DNA from: Iris pallida
Lineage: Eukaryota; Streptophyta; Magnoliopsida; Asparagales; Iridaceae
Assembly: GCA_029216955.1 (NCBI GenBank)
Contig: JANAVB010009598.1
Location: 26,389,060-26,453,059 of the forward strand
DNA length: 64,000 bases
Direction of reading: 5' to 3'
Positions within the stretch are counted from its first letter, which is position 1. Each line of letters opens with the position of its first letter. The position numbers and the translations under genes are program-made. The notes beneath the pieces are model-generated. The model saw only the letters and a program-made list of their open reading frames with translations. It was not told the origin of the DNA and did no database searches. This document shows, piece by piece, positions 1-15,116 of this stretch.

Positions 1-82
1 ATATATATATATATAATATATATATATATATACATTAAAAAAAAATTATAGATAGATATATTATAGATATATATATATATAT

Positions 83-129
<47 letters not shown>

Positions 130-214
130 ATATTTATATATATATTATTATATATATATATATATATAATATTATATTATATATATATATATAATAAATA
201 AAAAAAAAAAAAAT

Positions 215-289
<75 letters not shown>

Positions 290-322
290 CCCACTTGAAA
301 TATATATATATATTGGACCCAC

Positions 323-416
<94 letters not shown>
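1..416. repeat. AT-dinucleotide microsatellite with interspersed fragments
   Basis: Nearly pure (AT)n with short A-runs. Two short non-AT islands near 287-299 and 314-326 read GAACCCACTTG and GGACCCACTTG. They match the first bases of the LINE that starts at about 417, so the array has captured or copied pieces of the LINE edge. The Ile-Tyr-rich open frames across it are artefacts of the dinucleotide and are not genes. Confidence 0.95.
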
Positions 417-418
<2 letters not shown>

Positions 419-3154
419 CCCACTTGTCAGAATAGCTACCAAACTCAAAGCTACCAGAAAAGCCCTTACGGCCTGGAGCAAGAACGCGTTCGGGGACATC
501 TTCCAAGCCATTAAAGATCCGAAGACGACGTGACCCGTACGGAGAATGCTTTCGCCATCGTCGGCTCCTCTGAGGCCCGTGCCTCTCTAAATCTCGCCAA
601 GGCCATTCTTAAATCCAGGATCAAGGTAGAAATGGAATTCTGGAAACAAAAGGCCAGATTAACCTGGGACACGGAGGGGGACCAGAATACTGGCTCCTTT
701 CATGCATGCGTCAAAGGCCGCAGAAGCTCTCTAAAAATACATAGTATCAACGACGGGACCGGCATCCTGCTGGACGAACAGGAGAACATCCAAGCCGCTG
801 CTGCGAACTACTTCTCCAAAATGTTCGCGAAAGAAGCAGTGGTCAAAGACAAGGGTTTTCTATCCGAGATCCCCTCCATGATCAACGACAGGGATAACGA
901 ACTCCTTACTGCTCTCCCCTCTCCTGAAGAAGTTAAGAATACAGTGTGGTCCATCAATGCGCACTGTGCGCTGGGACCTGATGTGTTCAACGGAGTTTTC
1001 TTTAGAACGTGCTGGGGCATCATCCAGTTCGACCTCTTGATGGCCACCACGGCGTTTCTCCAAGGGGCTAGATATTCGAAATCCATCTCCTGTGCCAATA
1101 TCATCCTCATCCCTAAGAAAGACAACCCGGAGACCTTTAAAGACTTCAGACCGATCAGCCTCTGTACTTTCACCAACAAAATTATATCTAAGATCATTAC
1201 TATTAGGATGTCAGATCTCCTCTCCAAGATCATCTCCGATGAGCAATACGGTTTCGTCAAAGGGCGCAACATCTCCGATAACATTCTCCTTGCTCAAGAA
1301 ATGATCACTAGCATGAAGTTCATGCCTAGGGGGGAACGTCGCCATCAAGCTAGACATGAAGAAAGCATACGACCGCCTCGATTGGCAATTCATGATCTGG
1401 GTGTTCAGAGCATTCGGCTTCTCCGAACCTTCGATCGACATCATATTTAGATCCATCAACAACTCCTGGTTTTCTATGGTCATCAATGGGCAAGCGAAAG
1501 GCTTCTTTAGAGCTACCCGCGAGATCAGACAGGGAGACCCCCTTTTCTCCACTATTTTCATCATCACGGCCGAAGCGCTCAGCAGAAACCTCAAAAGCAT
1601 GTCCAGGTCTCCTGGCTTCCACCACTTTTATACGACGACTGGTTGCCTTCTAATAACTCACCTTGCTTACGCAGATGACATCCTTATTTTCTCCGCGGGC
1701 GACATCGGCTCGATTGAGGTGGTTCAAAGGATGCTTGCCAACTACTCTAGATGCTCCGAACAAAGAGTTAACAACAGTAAGAGCGTGATTTACACACATC
1801 ATAAAGCAGATAGAACCTACTCGGATATGCTGTCCACCTTGACCTCATTTACCACAGCATACATGCCTTTTCTTTACTTAGGCTGCCCGTTGGTGTACGG
1901 GAAAGCTAACTCAGGCATCAACGACCACATGGTGGACAAGATTCGCAAGAAAATTGCGAGTTGGCACAACGCAACCCTATCCCTGGGGGGGAAGATGATC
2001 CTTATAAAGCACGTTCTCTCCTCCATCTCCCTCTACACCCTAGGCGTGTGCCCGCCTCCGATAAAAGTTCTCCACTCACTTGAATCCCTTCTTGCCAATT
2101 TCTTTTGGGGTCACAACGAGGGCAAGGACAAGCACCACTGGGCCAGTTGGGACACCATGGCTAAACCTACCGATGAGGGTGGTCTGGGCTTTTGTAGACT
2201 GGCCCACATTGTGGATGCATACTCCATAAAATTGTTGTAGAAACATCGTACAGAAAGCTCGATTTGGACCAGGTTAGATATTCCAGATTCTATCATTTGA
2301 CTGAGGTGTCTGCCAACAATAGATCTTCTGCGACGTGGAGGCACATCATCCGCGGACGAAACCTGGCTGAACCGCTTTTGCGTTTACAATTGGGGAACGG
2401 ACGTTCGCGGGCTTGTAAGGAATGCTGGCTGGGGGACGACATAATTAGGCCCAACAATCTAACATCGCCGCTGTGCGAGATCCGTAAATTGTGGGAGGAT
2501 GACAATTCAGGGTGGAATTGGGATAGAGTTAGAGTCTGGCTTGGTCCTGAGGCTATGGCTAGCCTGGGAGCATCTGATCCGACGATCAATGACGCACCGA
2601 ACGAGCTCAAATGGTCCCCAATCCCGGGTGGACTCTTCACCCTAACTTTCGCCAGAGCCATCGCCAGAGGCATCCACAAATCGGCCTCCCCTTCCGCCAA
2701 GTTTTGGCAGACATGTATACCCACCAAATGGTCAATTCTTATCTGGCGTGCTGCACGTTGGAAACTACCTACGGACGATGCCATCAACACCTTCGAATTT
2801 AGCCTTGCGTCCAGATGCCACTGTTGCGTGGAACACCAATCGGAATTCGCCGATCACGTCCTTCTATCTAGTGAACTAGCCACTCAAATTTGGTCGAACC
2901 TTGACAACAAGTTCAGGATTGTCCCCACGACCGGGGGCATCAACAATCTGCTGGCCAGCTGGAACTCGTCCCACGGGCATCAGATCATCGCTGCCGCCGC
3001 CATTTGGGTCTTGTGAAAGAACAGGAACAAGTTCAGATACGAGGGCCATCAACTCCCGCTCCCTCAATTGTACAAAGAGGTTATCCGACAGATCTACAAA
3101 AGAAAGAGGCGTTGCTCTCACGCCTCGCATAGTTTTTGGGAGTCCCTGGTCTGA
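417..3154 (+). pseudogene. LINE ORF2 reverse transcriptase pseudogene
   Basis: The conceptual product would copy LINE RNA at a nicked target. Reading across frames, the order is: a pre-RT segment ([18 protein letters not shown]), RT fingers with FRPISL (about 1147), GRNISDNILLAQE, LDMKKAYDRLDW (about 1350), REIRQGDPL (about 1530), the catalytic YADD box (1668-1679), and the thumb with LGCPL. A C-terminal zf-RVT-like region follows at about 2690-2900 (KWSILIWRAARWKLPT and a degenerate Cys/His segment). Breaks: a frameshift near 521-530, another in a G-run near 1330, a TAG at 2238-2240 where a Trp is expected, a frameshift near 2265-2275, and a TGA at 3014-3016 also replacing a Trp. Both nonsense changes fit G-to-A transitions. 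The endonuclease domain and ORF1 are absent. Confidence 0.9.
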
Positions 3155-3305
3155 TCAGGGTACCGCGTGTCGTATGCAGGCCTTTGCTTGGGCGTACCGC
3201 ACGATGGTTTTTGTGCACATTTCACGTATTCTCTTTTTTGTCTAGTCTGGTCGCGCTGGGGTGCGCTTTCTTGTATAGGCAACGGCATTTTGTGTCTGAT
3301 ACTTC

Positions 3306-3311
3306 AATAAA
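3306..3311 (+). terminator. LINE polyadenylation signal AATAAA
   Basis: A canonical AATAAA lies about 150 bases after the ORF2 stop and about 15 bases before the element passes into (AT)n, as expected for the 3' end of a plant LINE transcript. Confidence 0.6.
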
Positions 3312-3322
3312 GTTCTGATTCT

Positions 3323-5335
<2,013 letters not shown>

Positions 5336-7570
5336 TGTCACGACCCGCACCCTAGAGTAAGGGCACGAGAAGTGGGTACGTCCAGCCTACGCCGCAGTAT
5401 CGATGGTAGAACGATGTCCTAGGTCACAACATCCGACAATATAAGATATCTGTACAGTATATATACTCTGAATAGAGGTGACATAACATAATACAGTCTC
5501 AATCACATCTAAGGTAGAAATACGATAAGATAGATAGATATGAAATGAATCCACAAGAGATACAAATAGATAGAAGTCTAAGTGTCTAAGATATCACATA
5601 TCCAGAAAATATCCCAATTTCAAATATAGTAATCCATAGAATAAATACATCTAAAAATGACTACTCTAAACTAATGGTGTGGCATCCACTGCTAAGGGAT
5701 CCTGCTGGAGATCTAGATCACAGCAATCCTCTAGGGTAGTCCTATAATATGTGGTACAGAGTGCCCCGTCCTTATCCTCTGTAATATTTTTAATAGGTCC
5801 AGTCAGGACAGGAGTGAGCATAATACATATCATGTAAATCATAACAGGTTAGGAAATATAAACATGCTAGAGAGTAAGATACATGAACTGTAAGAAGATG
5901 TACACGAAAACAAGAGAGATATTTATAAACTGGAAATATATACATGATAAGTAAGAACTATAAGTGACTAGTGATTCAGAGCACAAGATGGTTATGTAAA
6001 CGGCACGATGTTGTACACGAGTAATCTACAAAGGTTCACACGATTTAGATTGATCACATAACCACTTCTACTCCCTCGTCCCCAATCAATACACAAGGAT
6101 CGAGTCAAGTTATGTTATTGCACACGAAGTATAGTTGTACACGATGATCATGTGAGCACATGAGAGTACACGATTTCATACTATTTGCACACGAATAACA
6201 CGAACACAAGGAGTACACGATGCCCATGATAAAGTACATGAACATGAAATACCCGATGTATCCGCTAAGGAAATAACATCGCATAAAAAATTCAATTAGT
6301 ACCAATCCGTGATAACAAGTGTCAGCATCAAGTAAAGTAATCTAGAGCATGAATATAGGTCCTAGCAAGTATGAAAAGATCAGAAAATGTACTCGCCTGG
6401 TATCCTGAATATCTGAAGAGAATATACTGTCCGAGGAGTGGTGTCTGGCTCCTATAGAACAGTACAAGTCACTACATGTCCACAATAGTAAAATAGACTG
6501 CTACAATACATCTACATGATGTTTGGGGTCAATCTAGTCTAAAGTCAACCCTTGGTCAACTCTAGTCAACTACAATAGTCAAACTAGGTCAACTAGGTCA
6601 AGCCTAACCCAAACAAGTATCACTAAGCCTAGCCAGCCTATTCTAGCAAGCATACACCATCACAAAGTCATACCAGTCTATCAACACCAATCCACATGTG
6701 TATACATGCCATATATATATAGGCTATTGTGCCATAGGCTATATGCCATATATAGATAGGCCATACATATATTTCACACATATATTTACACTAAATTAAT
6801 ATAAATATCATACACATATATATATACCACATCAAACATATAGATAATATATATATTTATATATAATGTGATAGGGTAAATGGGCATGTGTGTATGTGTG
6901 ATACAATATTGTGTGAGTGGTACTAAGTGTATATATGACATAGGCTATAGTGTATATATCAATATGTGTAGGGGCATTTGGAAAAATAGTGAGCAATGTG
7001 TGTGTGTGTACATGTAACAGTGTGTGTGTAATATGATAGGAATCAATAGATAGGGTGTATGTGTAGATTAATGTGTGTGTGTGTAAATGAAAACATTGTG
7101 GATATGTGCTCTCAAGAAATCAGGGCATCAACAGATAAGGTTTTGTGTGTGTGTGTAACACTATAAAAACAATGTGTCTCAGAAAAATTGTAGATAGGGT
7201 GTCAAGTGATTCTCAGGAATCAATTCTCAGGATTTTTGTAATTTGTGTGCAATACAGTGTTTGTAAACTGACAGTAGATAGGTTAGGTATGTGTGTGTCA
7301 AATGGGTTCTCAGTTGACAGTTTAGATAGGGGGGGTGTGTGTGTGTGTTTGAATGTGTACAGAGCTATAGGGTGTTGTTCTCAGAATTTGGGCATAGGTG
7401 TGTGAGTGTGATAGGAATTAGCTATTCTCAGGAAATTCAGTGTAATATGTCAATAGCTATGAGAGTGTGTCAAAATCAAGAAATCAGTTTAAATCATGAC
7501 AGTTTACATATTGACGGTTTGGTTTAACAGTTTACATTAACAGTCCAATTAACAGTCCTAACAATTTAAC
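5336..7570 (-). mobile_element. Element X 5' LTR, first piece (LTR 3' half)
   Basis: It begins at TGTCACGACCCGC, the complement of the LTR 3' terminus GGGTCGTGACA shared with A, A' and A''. The order of conserved modules matches the reverse complement of element A's LTR: the CAGCCTACGCCGCAGTATCG box, the GGTCCAGTCAGGAC box (about 5796-5810), a CCCCAATCAATACACAAGG box (about 6079), the GAATATACTGTCCGAGGAG box, and a GGTCAAC cluster (6540-6600). The last 800 bases are GT-rich. The LTR is cut at 7570 by Y (TSD TTAAC, 7566-7570) and resumes at 43470. Confidence 0.8.
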
Positions 7571-10339
7571 TGTCACGACCTGCACCCGGATATACGGGTA
7601 CGAATACGTGGGCCACGCCTAGCCTACGTCGCAGTATCGGCGGTAGAGCGCTGTCAAGTATCCTATACTAACTACAACTTCTAAAGATCTATAACTAGAA
7701 ATGTACTCATGTCACATCACGAAAACTAAGGAAGATAAGACAAGAAATAATAACAATATCACTAAATAACTAGAATCTACAAGGATCATAAGACAGAAAA
7801 TAAAGAGGGAACAACAAGACTAACTAAGGATAACTACCAGGCAACTCACATAGAAGAATAGTGAGATCCACCTCATCTAGCAACATCATGAAGTCCAATA
7901 CTGAGGGAACAACTACTCCTAAAATTTTATCAATATATCCAGTCAGGATGGAACGAGTACAAATCTCAAATAACAGTTCTAATTAGACGATATTGAAAAT
8001 ATAGTAGTAAATAGAGAGAATATACAAGAAATTATGAAATGTACATGTGAGTATCATGGCAAGGTAAGCTGTAAATCTAGAGCTAGAACAAGGCAAGTAA
8101 AACTGATAATGGCATGTACAAGAATCAAGAATCATCTATCTAAGTGTGTGAGTACTAGTTTCAACATGTGGCCGGCTTGGGTCTGCATAAGGTCTACTGG
8201 CCTGGTTAATCATACGTGGGGTGTATGATTAACACTCACAAGATCTACAAGAATAACAAGGTGGATAATGACCACACATCTACACTAATACTCCCCGTCC
8301 CCGACTAGTATAGTGGATCCAACCATGACACATCATGACACGCGATTCTCCGAGAGGGTAGCTAGCCTTCGCAGGAATCGTGTCTATACAATGCACAAGG
8401 AATAAGAAAGACTTGTACAAGATATACCAAGGAAAGCGAGGAATAACATCTCATGACGGGATCCAGACAAATGCCAATCCGTGTGAACAATGTGTCAAGA
8501 GAACAAGGGTATCTACACTAAATACAAGAAACATAAACGATATCATAAATAGAAATATTATCAGAGAATGTACTCACCTGCGATCTGGTAAAATATGTCA
8601 ACTGAGTCCTAGAACAGTGCCTCGAGGACCTATAGGTGGAATACTGTATCAATATAAGGGTTTGGAAATAAAATGAAGTCATACTAAGTCAAACTAGGTC
8701 AAGACAAGTCAAGGGTTGACTTACAGTTGAATTCTGGTCAACTAGTCAACTCTGGTCAACCCTAGGTCAACTATAGGTCAAACTTGACTAACGTTGACTA
8801 ACAGTTGACTTTGGGTAAACCGGTCAACTCTGGTCAACCCTAGGTCAACTCTAGGTCAAACTAGTCTAACCTAGGTCAATGTTGACTCTACTTCGACGTT
8901 TAGTCAAAACAGTCAACTCTGGTCAAACAGGGTCAAGGCTAGTCTTTATAAACATCTACAGGGTCAATATATCAATTTCAGTGATGGTGAAATCACTAGA
9001 ATCGACGGATCTTAAATACAAACAAAAGAGAAAGATTATAATAATTGGTAAAAACCTACAGATGTTGTCGGATGGTGAAACAATCATTACCAACGTGTCC
9101 AAAATGGTCGAAATAGCTAGAATAGCCTGCCCATAAGTCCAATTTGGACACAGGAGCAAAAAGATAATTTCGAGTCAAAACGGTATCCATGACGGACCTG
9201 CTTTGCACCGAAAAATGTGTCGAAGTAAAAGTACACTAAACCTAATAAATTATATGTCCACGAATCCAAAATAACGATACAACCCCAATGGTATATCCAG
9301 AATTGGATTCCGTTGACCCAATCTCAAATTGGTCCGTTGACCAGGATATTAGAATCCGATTTGCACGGAAAAGCGTGTCAGAGCCAATGCCTTCAAACCT
9401 TAATAAATTATATGTCAACGAGTCCAGAACGACGATACGAACTCAACAGTATATCCGGAATTGGATTTTGATGAGCCGAACTCAAAATGACCCTTTGACC
9501 CGGATATTGGTATCCGACTTGCACCGAAATGCGTGCCGGAACCAATGTCCACTAAAACCTAGGAAATTATATATCAACGAGTCTATAATGATGATACGAA
9601 ATCAATGGTATATCCAAAATTGGATTCCGATGAGCCGGCGTCAAAAAGTCCCGTTGACCCGAACTATGGGGCCCACTTTGCACCGAAATACGTGACAGGG
9701 CCCACGTCCTCCAAATCTAACAAACTTTATATGAAAACGTGCCAGAACGATGCCACGAGTCTGTTGGTGGTGTCAGAAATTAAATTCGGAGTCTTGGGTT
9801 CAAAAATAGAATTTTACAACTTGGAAATTACGAATTCGGACGGCCAACTTTGGCGTCGAATTCAACCAATCTAACGTACTCACAATAAAACGAAACTGGA
9901 GGGGTAGGAAGAGGGTTATACCAGCTTCGCATAGGAACTAGTGGCACACGAGATGGAGCTACGATAAAGGAGATACGAACCGACGAAGTTGGCTCCGTAA
10001 AACTGTCCAAAAATAATACAATTTAAATGGTCAACTTGGTGGCCGGTTTTGATATTTCAAACGATGAAATTAACGGACAAAAATTGATAAGAGTGAAGAT
10101 GGATATACCGAGATTAAGACGGAGCAAAGAAATCGTTGATCCAACGGTCGAATTTTTCGAAAAATACGTACGAAGTCGCTGTCCCGAAACGAGATTCTGA
10201 CTTCGTTTCCGAGCGCGCGTCGACGGAAACCCGTGCCAAACGCACGAATCGGGCGTTTCTCGTACCGGGTAGGAGAGCGCTGCCCCGGAGGGTTCGTCGG
10301 AGCTCGCCCAGCCGATGGGGGGCCGGCCACGACGGCGGC
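7571..10339 (-). mobile_element. Y left LTR (3' LTR), outer piece
   Basis: It aligns by eye, base for base, with 32575-34868 and then 41467-41940, proving it is one of a pair. It contains the LTR-end box (7571-7650), the CCAGTCAGGATGGAACGAG box (about 7939) and a dense GGTCAAC/TTGAC cluster (about 8690-8945). From about 9150 to 9870 it holds repeated segments with TCAACGAGTCCAGAACGACG-type blocks about 135 bases apart. It is cut at 10339 by element Z. Confidence 0.88.
8690..8945 (-). promoter_or_regulatory. W-box-like TTGAC cluster, Y left LTR
   Basis: About twenty TTGAC or GTCAA cores occur in about 255 bases, many as GGTCAAC (TTGACC on the element strand). TTGAC[CT] is the known W-box bound by WRKY factors. 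It lies in the LTR's upstream half. Binding is inference. Confidence 0.45.
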
Positions 10340-11517
10340 TGTCACGCCCCGATCCGAGAAATCGCTCGTCCTCGCTAGATTTTACCCGAATCATCGTACT
10401 TGCTGGGGTGTGATGCCGCACGAGCCTGGAGTTGCGCTCGTGCAAGGCAAGATAACAGTTCACATAGTGATTATCTCAAATTCGTAACATAAGCAGCAGA
10501 AGGAAACAAAGTATAACACAAGAACCTCTTTTATTCATAATGAACTGAAGATTACAAAGGCTCTGAATAGCCCAACATATATGCCAATTGGCTACAACGC
10601 TCATGATCTCTCTTAGCTCACAAAGGATTACATTGTTCCATACATTATGCCTCTTTATAGCCACCAAGTAGTCTTCGGCCGAACATCTCCATGTCGCAAG
10701 TCCGAACGTCTATGCGGTAGCTCCTCTTGAACGCCAAGGACTCCATGCCTTGGCACGTCCAAGCCAAGCTCCGACCCGAGCCGATCATAACCTGAGCCTG
10801 CACATAATCTAGTAGGGGATTTGTGCTTTCGTCCTCGCTTCGTACTGATCAAGACCCGCTCGCACCCAAACCAAACACTTAATCATTTAGTGAAACATGC
10901 ATCTTAATTGGTGATTATTCTATTTAGCCTTAGAATCAGTTTCATAGCAATACTTAAACATAGCACATTATCATAAATGTGTCCCATACCGTGTCCCTAC
11001 GACAGATACAGTTAGACATAATATGAACATAAACATAGTGATCGTGCTCATCTTCGTCCTATTTTCCTTAGCCTTCATTAGTTAGAACTTATGTATGAAA
11101 CCATATATTTTACGCAATATTCCAATCATAAACTTAGACAATGCATAAGGGTCGCTGGCCCTGCGCCTGCACCCAACTCTCAACTCAGCCCACCGGCCCT
11201 ATCTATATGAAGGTCACGGTGATTCGCACCGTAATGGACTTGGCATCTCTTATGTGTAAGCCTACGATCACTTCGATATGGGTTGCTAGCCCAGAATTCG
11301 AAGGATCTCAAACTTACGGATATCATAGCTTATCACAGCACTAGACGGTCGCAATCTGTCCGAATGATGTGCACCATAAATACCACACATAATTCCCTCC
11401 TAGGCCGAACGGTCCCGGTGCCCCGGCGTAACCGTCCGAGGGAAGCCGTACCCGTGCACGGGCCATTCGAGTCCATTGACTATGCAATATGTGCCATAGC
11501 AAACATACATAACATTC
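10340..11517 (-). mobile_element. Z left LTR (3' LTR), first piece
   Basis: Near-identical to 26437-27617, with scattered substitutions (for example GCCCCGATCCGAG against GCCTCGATCCGAA). Interrupted at 11517 by element A, whose TSD CATTC is at 11513-11517. Confidence 0.9.
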
Positions 11518-14500
11518 TGTAGCACCCAGTTTTCCAAATGAGGGTAATTTTAAAATTTTGTGTTTATAATTATTTTAATAATGATATTTAATTCATGATA
11601 TGATTTTTGGTGATTTTAAATTATTTTAAAATTATTTAAATAAATGACTTGTGGTTTTGACGTTTTGCTAGTGAAACCCTAGAGACTGTTTGACCTAGAG
11701 CCTAACCATGTGATTATGATTTTTTAATGTCATTTCTGGCCTAAGGATATTTTGCATTTGACCTCTTTGAATTATTTTGATATTATTTTATTATTTATGA
11801 TATTGTTTTGGGATTATTTGAGTCGGGTTCAAATTTTATCTCAATCCGACTTGTAACGGGGACCCGGGGTAACTTAGACTCTAGTTGGACCCATGCATTA
11901 GTTAGCCATGGCCCACATTTTAATTAGTCATGTTAGAAAGATTATTCATAATCCTAATTATTAGGTTAACCATTTAGAGTTTTTTTATTTGACCCTTTTA
12001 CCCCCAAACCCTAACCAAAATTGTTTTAAACACTTGTAACTAAGGGAGGGGCAAACTTGTAATATTCAATGAAGGAGAGATATAACCATTGTGGCCGGCC
12101 CTAATAGGACTCCCATCTCATTTCCTTTCTTTGAGAAGTCTTCTTTTCCAAGTGCTCTCAAGCTCTCCCAAGGAAGAAGCCTTTCTCCTTGGATTTTCTC
12201 TCCTTTAGGTAATATTTCCTTCTCTTTTATTTCTCCATTTTGCATTTAGGAAAGTTTTAACCATAATAATGACCCCATTGTTGTGTCCCTATTTTGTGTC
12301 CTCTTGTGTCCATTATGTGTCCTTTAGGGATTTCTATTGTATTATTGTTGTGTCTTGTGTTCATGGGAAAAACTCCCAAACTTGGACACACTTTATATTT
12401 AAAATATTGATTAAATGAATTAATTCATATTAAATCTCAGATTTGAATATGTAGAGATGTGTTCTTGAGTACTTTACATTTCATTCATGTATCTCTTATA
12501 GATGTGTTCATGTTACATATATAGATTTGTGTAAAATATATTGTAATAAAAGTGTACCTATATTTATATATGTAATAAATGGTTCATGATGATTATATAA
12601 TCAAGTTTGTGAGTGTGGTTCCTCATATTATTATTGTCATTATTGTTGTGGATAATTAGGATATATATTGTGTATTCTTTTGGCTCAAACTATCTAAATC
12701 CGTCATGATTTTTATCCACGTTTTTAATTTCAGCCCTAACTTAGAAATGTCATAACTTCTAGCTCAAAGCTCGGTTTAATCTTCTGTTTTTTTAAAAGAA
12801 GCGTATTGAAGTTAGCTTTCCTAAAACATGTATTAATAGGCCTAATTCTGTCTGTAACTTTCTGGAGAATTATTTGAGTGTCAGCTGTACGAAAGACAAA
12901 CGCGTTCTCGGTGTTTTCGCGATTTCGGGAGTTTCCGGAAACGAAAATATGATTCGTTTGAAGTTTCGGAAAGCTAACACATAGATCTATAACATACTTT
13001 AATCCTAGATTTTAATTCATGCTGAGATGGTACAGTATTGATTATTAGTAGGAGTTACTATTCGGCATATGCATTTTGTGCACCCTTATGTGTAATATAA
13101 TATTCTATTTGATTTTAACCCATGTTAATGTATATACATTATGTAATTAAATAAAGAATGCAAGCATGAGTAAATGGTTAAATAAATGATGTATGAGGTG
13201 TAAGTATCCTATCTAATGTAAGCATGTATAAGTATGGCTTGTAATGAATATGTAGGTTCCATAGTATGTAATGTATGGTGCATATAGTAGTGCAAGAGAA
13301 TAAATAAATGATGAATGAATGCAAGCATGAATGTAATGTAATAATAGATAAAATGTATGCAATATACAAGTTAATGAGATGTAATGTTCTATGTTAACAT
13401 AAATCCTATATTACCTCATGTACTCCCTTACACTATGTTGACACTATCACACTTGACACTTTGTTCACTTACACTTTGACACTCTTTGATATGTATACAC
13501 TATGTATGCCCATTTAACCCTCACTTGCCCCTTTGCCATGTTCACATACACACACATAGCCTCTTAAATAAGTATTTATGAATATAGTTAACATAGCTAT
13601 GTATGTATATTATATATATGTTAGCATATTGTGTTGTAATATATAAGTTTAAATAACCGTTTGAAATGCCATGATTATAGACCTAATGTTGAATACCAAT
13701 ATATGCATGTGTATATATGTGTAGACATATATAGCCTAAAGTAATAGATTACCTAGTGTATATCCAATGTGAATTCTTGCCTATTTGAGTATTGAATAAT
13801 TGCATGCTATATAGAGTTGGGTGTATGTTGGCTTGTATAGCCTTGTATTGATGTGTGCTTGCTAGGATAGTCTTGGTTAGGCCTAGTAAGACTTGTTGGG
13901 TTAGGACATGACCTAGTTTGACTAGTGCAGTTGACCAGAGTTGACCTAGGGTTGACTTTGGCCTAGTTTGACCTAGATTCATGTAGAATGCATTGTAGTG
14001 CTTTATATTACCCTTCTGGACATGTTGTGACTTGTGCTGTTCTAATTAGGAGCCAAACACCTCTCCTCGGACAGTATCTTTACCATAGACATTCAGATAT
14101 CAGGCGAATACATTCTCTGATCATTTCATATCTTGTTTAGGATTATATTTCCTGCTTTAGATTACTTTACATGATGCTGACACGTTGGAACACGGATTAG
14201 TACTATATGGATCTTGTTGTACGATGTTATCCCCTTAGCGGATACATCGGGTATTCGTGTTCGTGTACTTTATCGTGAGCATCGTGTACTCCTTGTATTC
14301 GTGACATTCGTGTACAAATCGTGTAAAATCGTGTATATTCATGTATTCACATGATCTCGTGTGCGACTATACTTTGTGTGCAATAACATATCATATCTAG
14401 ATCCTTGTGTATTGATTGGGGCGGAGGAGTAGAAGTGGTTATGTAATCAATCCAGTAGATTACTCGTGTACAACCTCTGTAGATTACTCGTGTACAACAT

Positions 14501-15116
14501 CGTGTCGTTTATATAACCATCTTATGCTCTGAATCACTAGTCACTGATAGTTCTCTATATAGTGTAGCTATTTACTTACAGTCTCTCTCTTTCTCATCAT
14601 GTTATTTCTTCAGATCCTGTATCTTACTCTCTAGCATGTTTATATTTTCTAACCTGTTATGATATTGTTGAGATGTACTGTACTCGCTCCTGTCCTGACT
14701 GGACCCGTTGATAAATTTTACAGATAGCTTGGAGATTGCCTGCTAGCCTAGAGGAGACACATTAGAGGTTGTTTAGTTAGCTATTTTCAATTGTATGGAG
14801 TTGTATTTACTTTATGGATTACTGTATCTGAGTTTGGAGATTTGAGATGTATTTTTGGATTTGTGTATCTTAGACACTTAGATTTCTCTCTGTTGTACCT
14901 CTTTTGGATTTCATGTTTTATCTATCCTTATCATGCTCTACCTTAGATGTGATTGAGTCTGTATCTGCTATGTCACCCCCATTCGGGGAGTATAAATTGT
15001 TTAGCCTTATACTGTTAGATGCATGATACCTAGGACAGCGTTCTACCGTCGATACTGCAGCGTAGGCTGGACGTACCCACTTCTCGTGCCCTAACTCTAG
15101 GGTGTGGGTCGTGACA
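11518..15116 (+). repeat. Element A 5' LTR
   Basis: 3599 bases, TG...CA bounded. Modules in order: AT-rich head; a TGTGTCC-rich stretch (12280-12360); an ATG/TAAATGA-rich low-complexity zone (13130-13400); TTGAC cluster (13920-13980); TCGTGTA-rich variable zone (14260-14400); CCTTGTGTATTGATTGGGG (14403); CTGTCCTGACTGGACCCG (14690); TTCTACCGTCGATACTGCAG near the end. Open frames inside are short and unrecognised. Confidence 0.93.

Noticed and set aside
134..514. Open frames rich in Ile-Tyr dipeptides
   Set aside because: They are translations of the (AT)n microsatellite on both strands; the same happens at 29115 and 42517.
10655..10852. Short frames conserved between Z LTR copies (also 26742-26942)
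   Set aside because: The copies differ by frame-altering changes and lie in an LTR; similarity is due to LTR duplication rather than coding selection.
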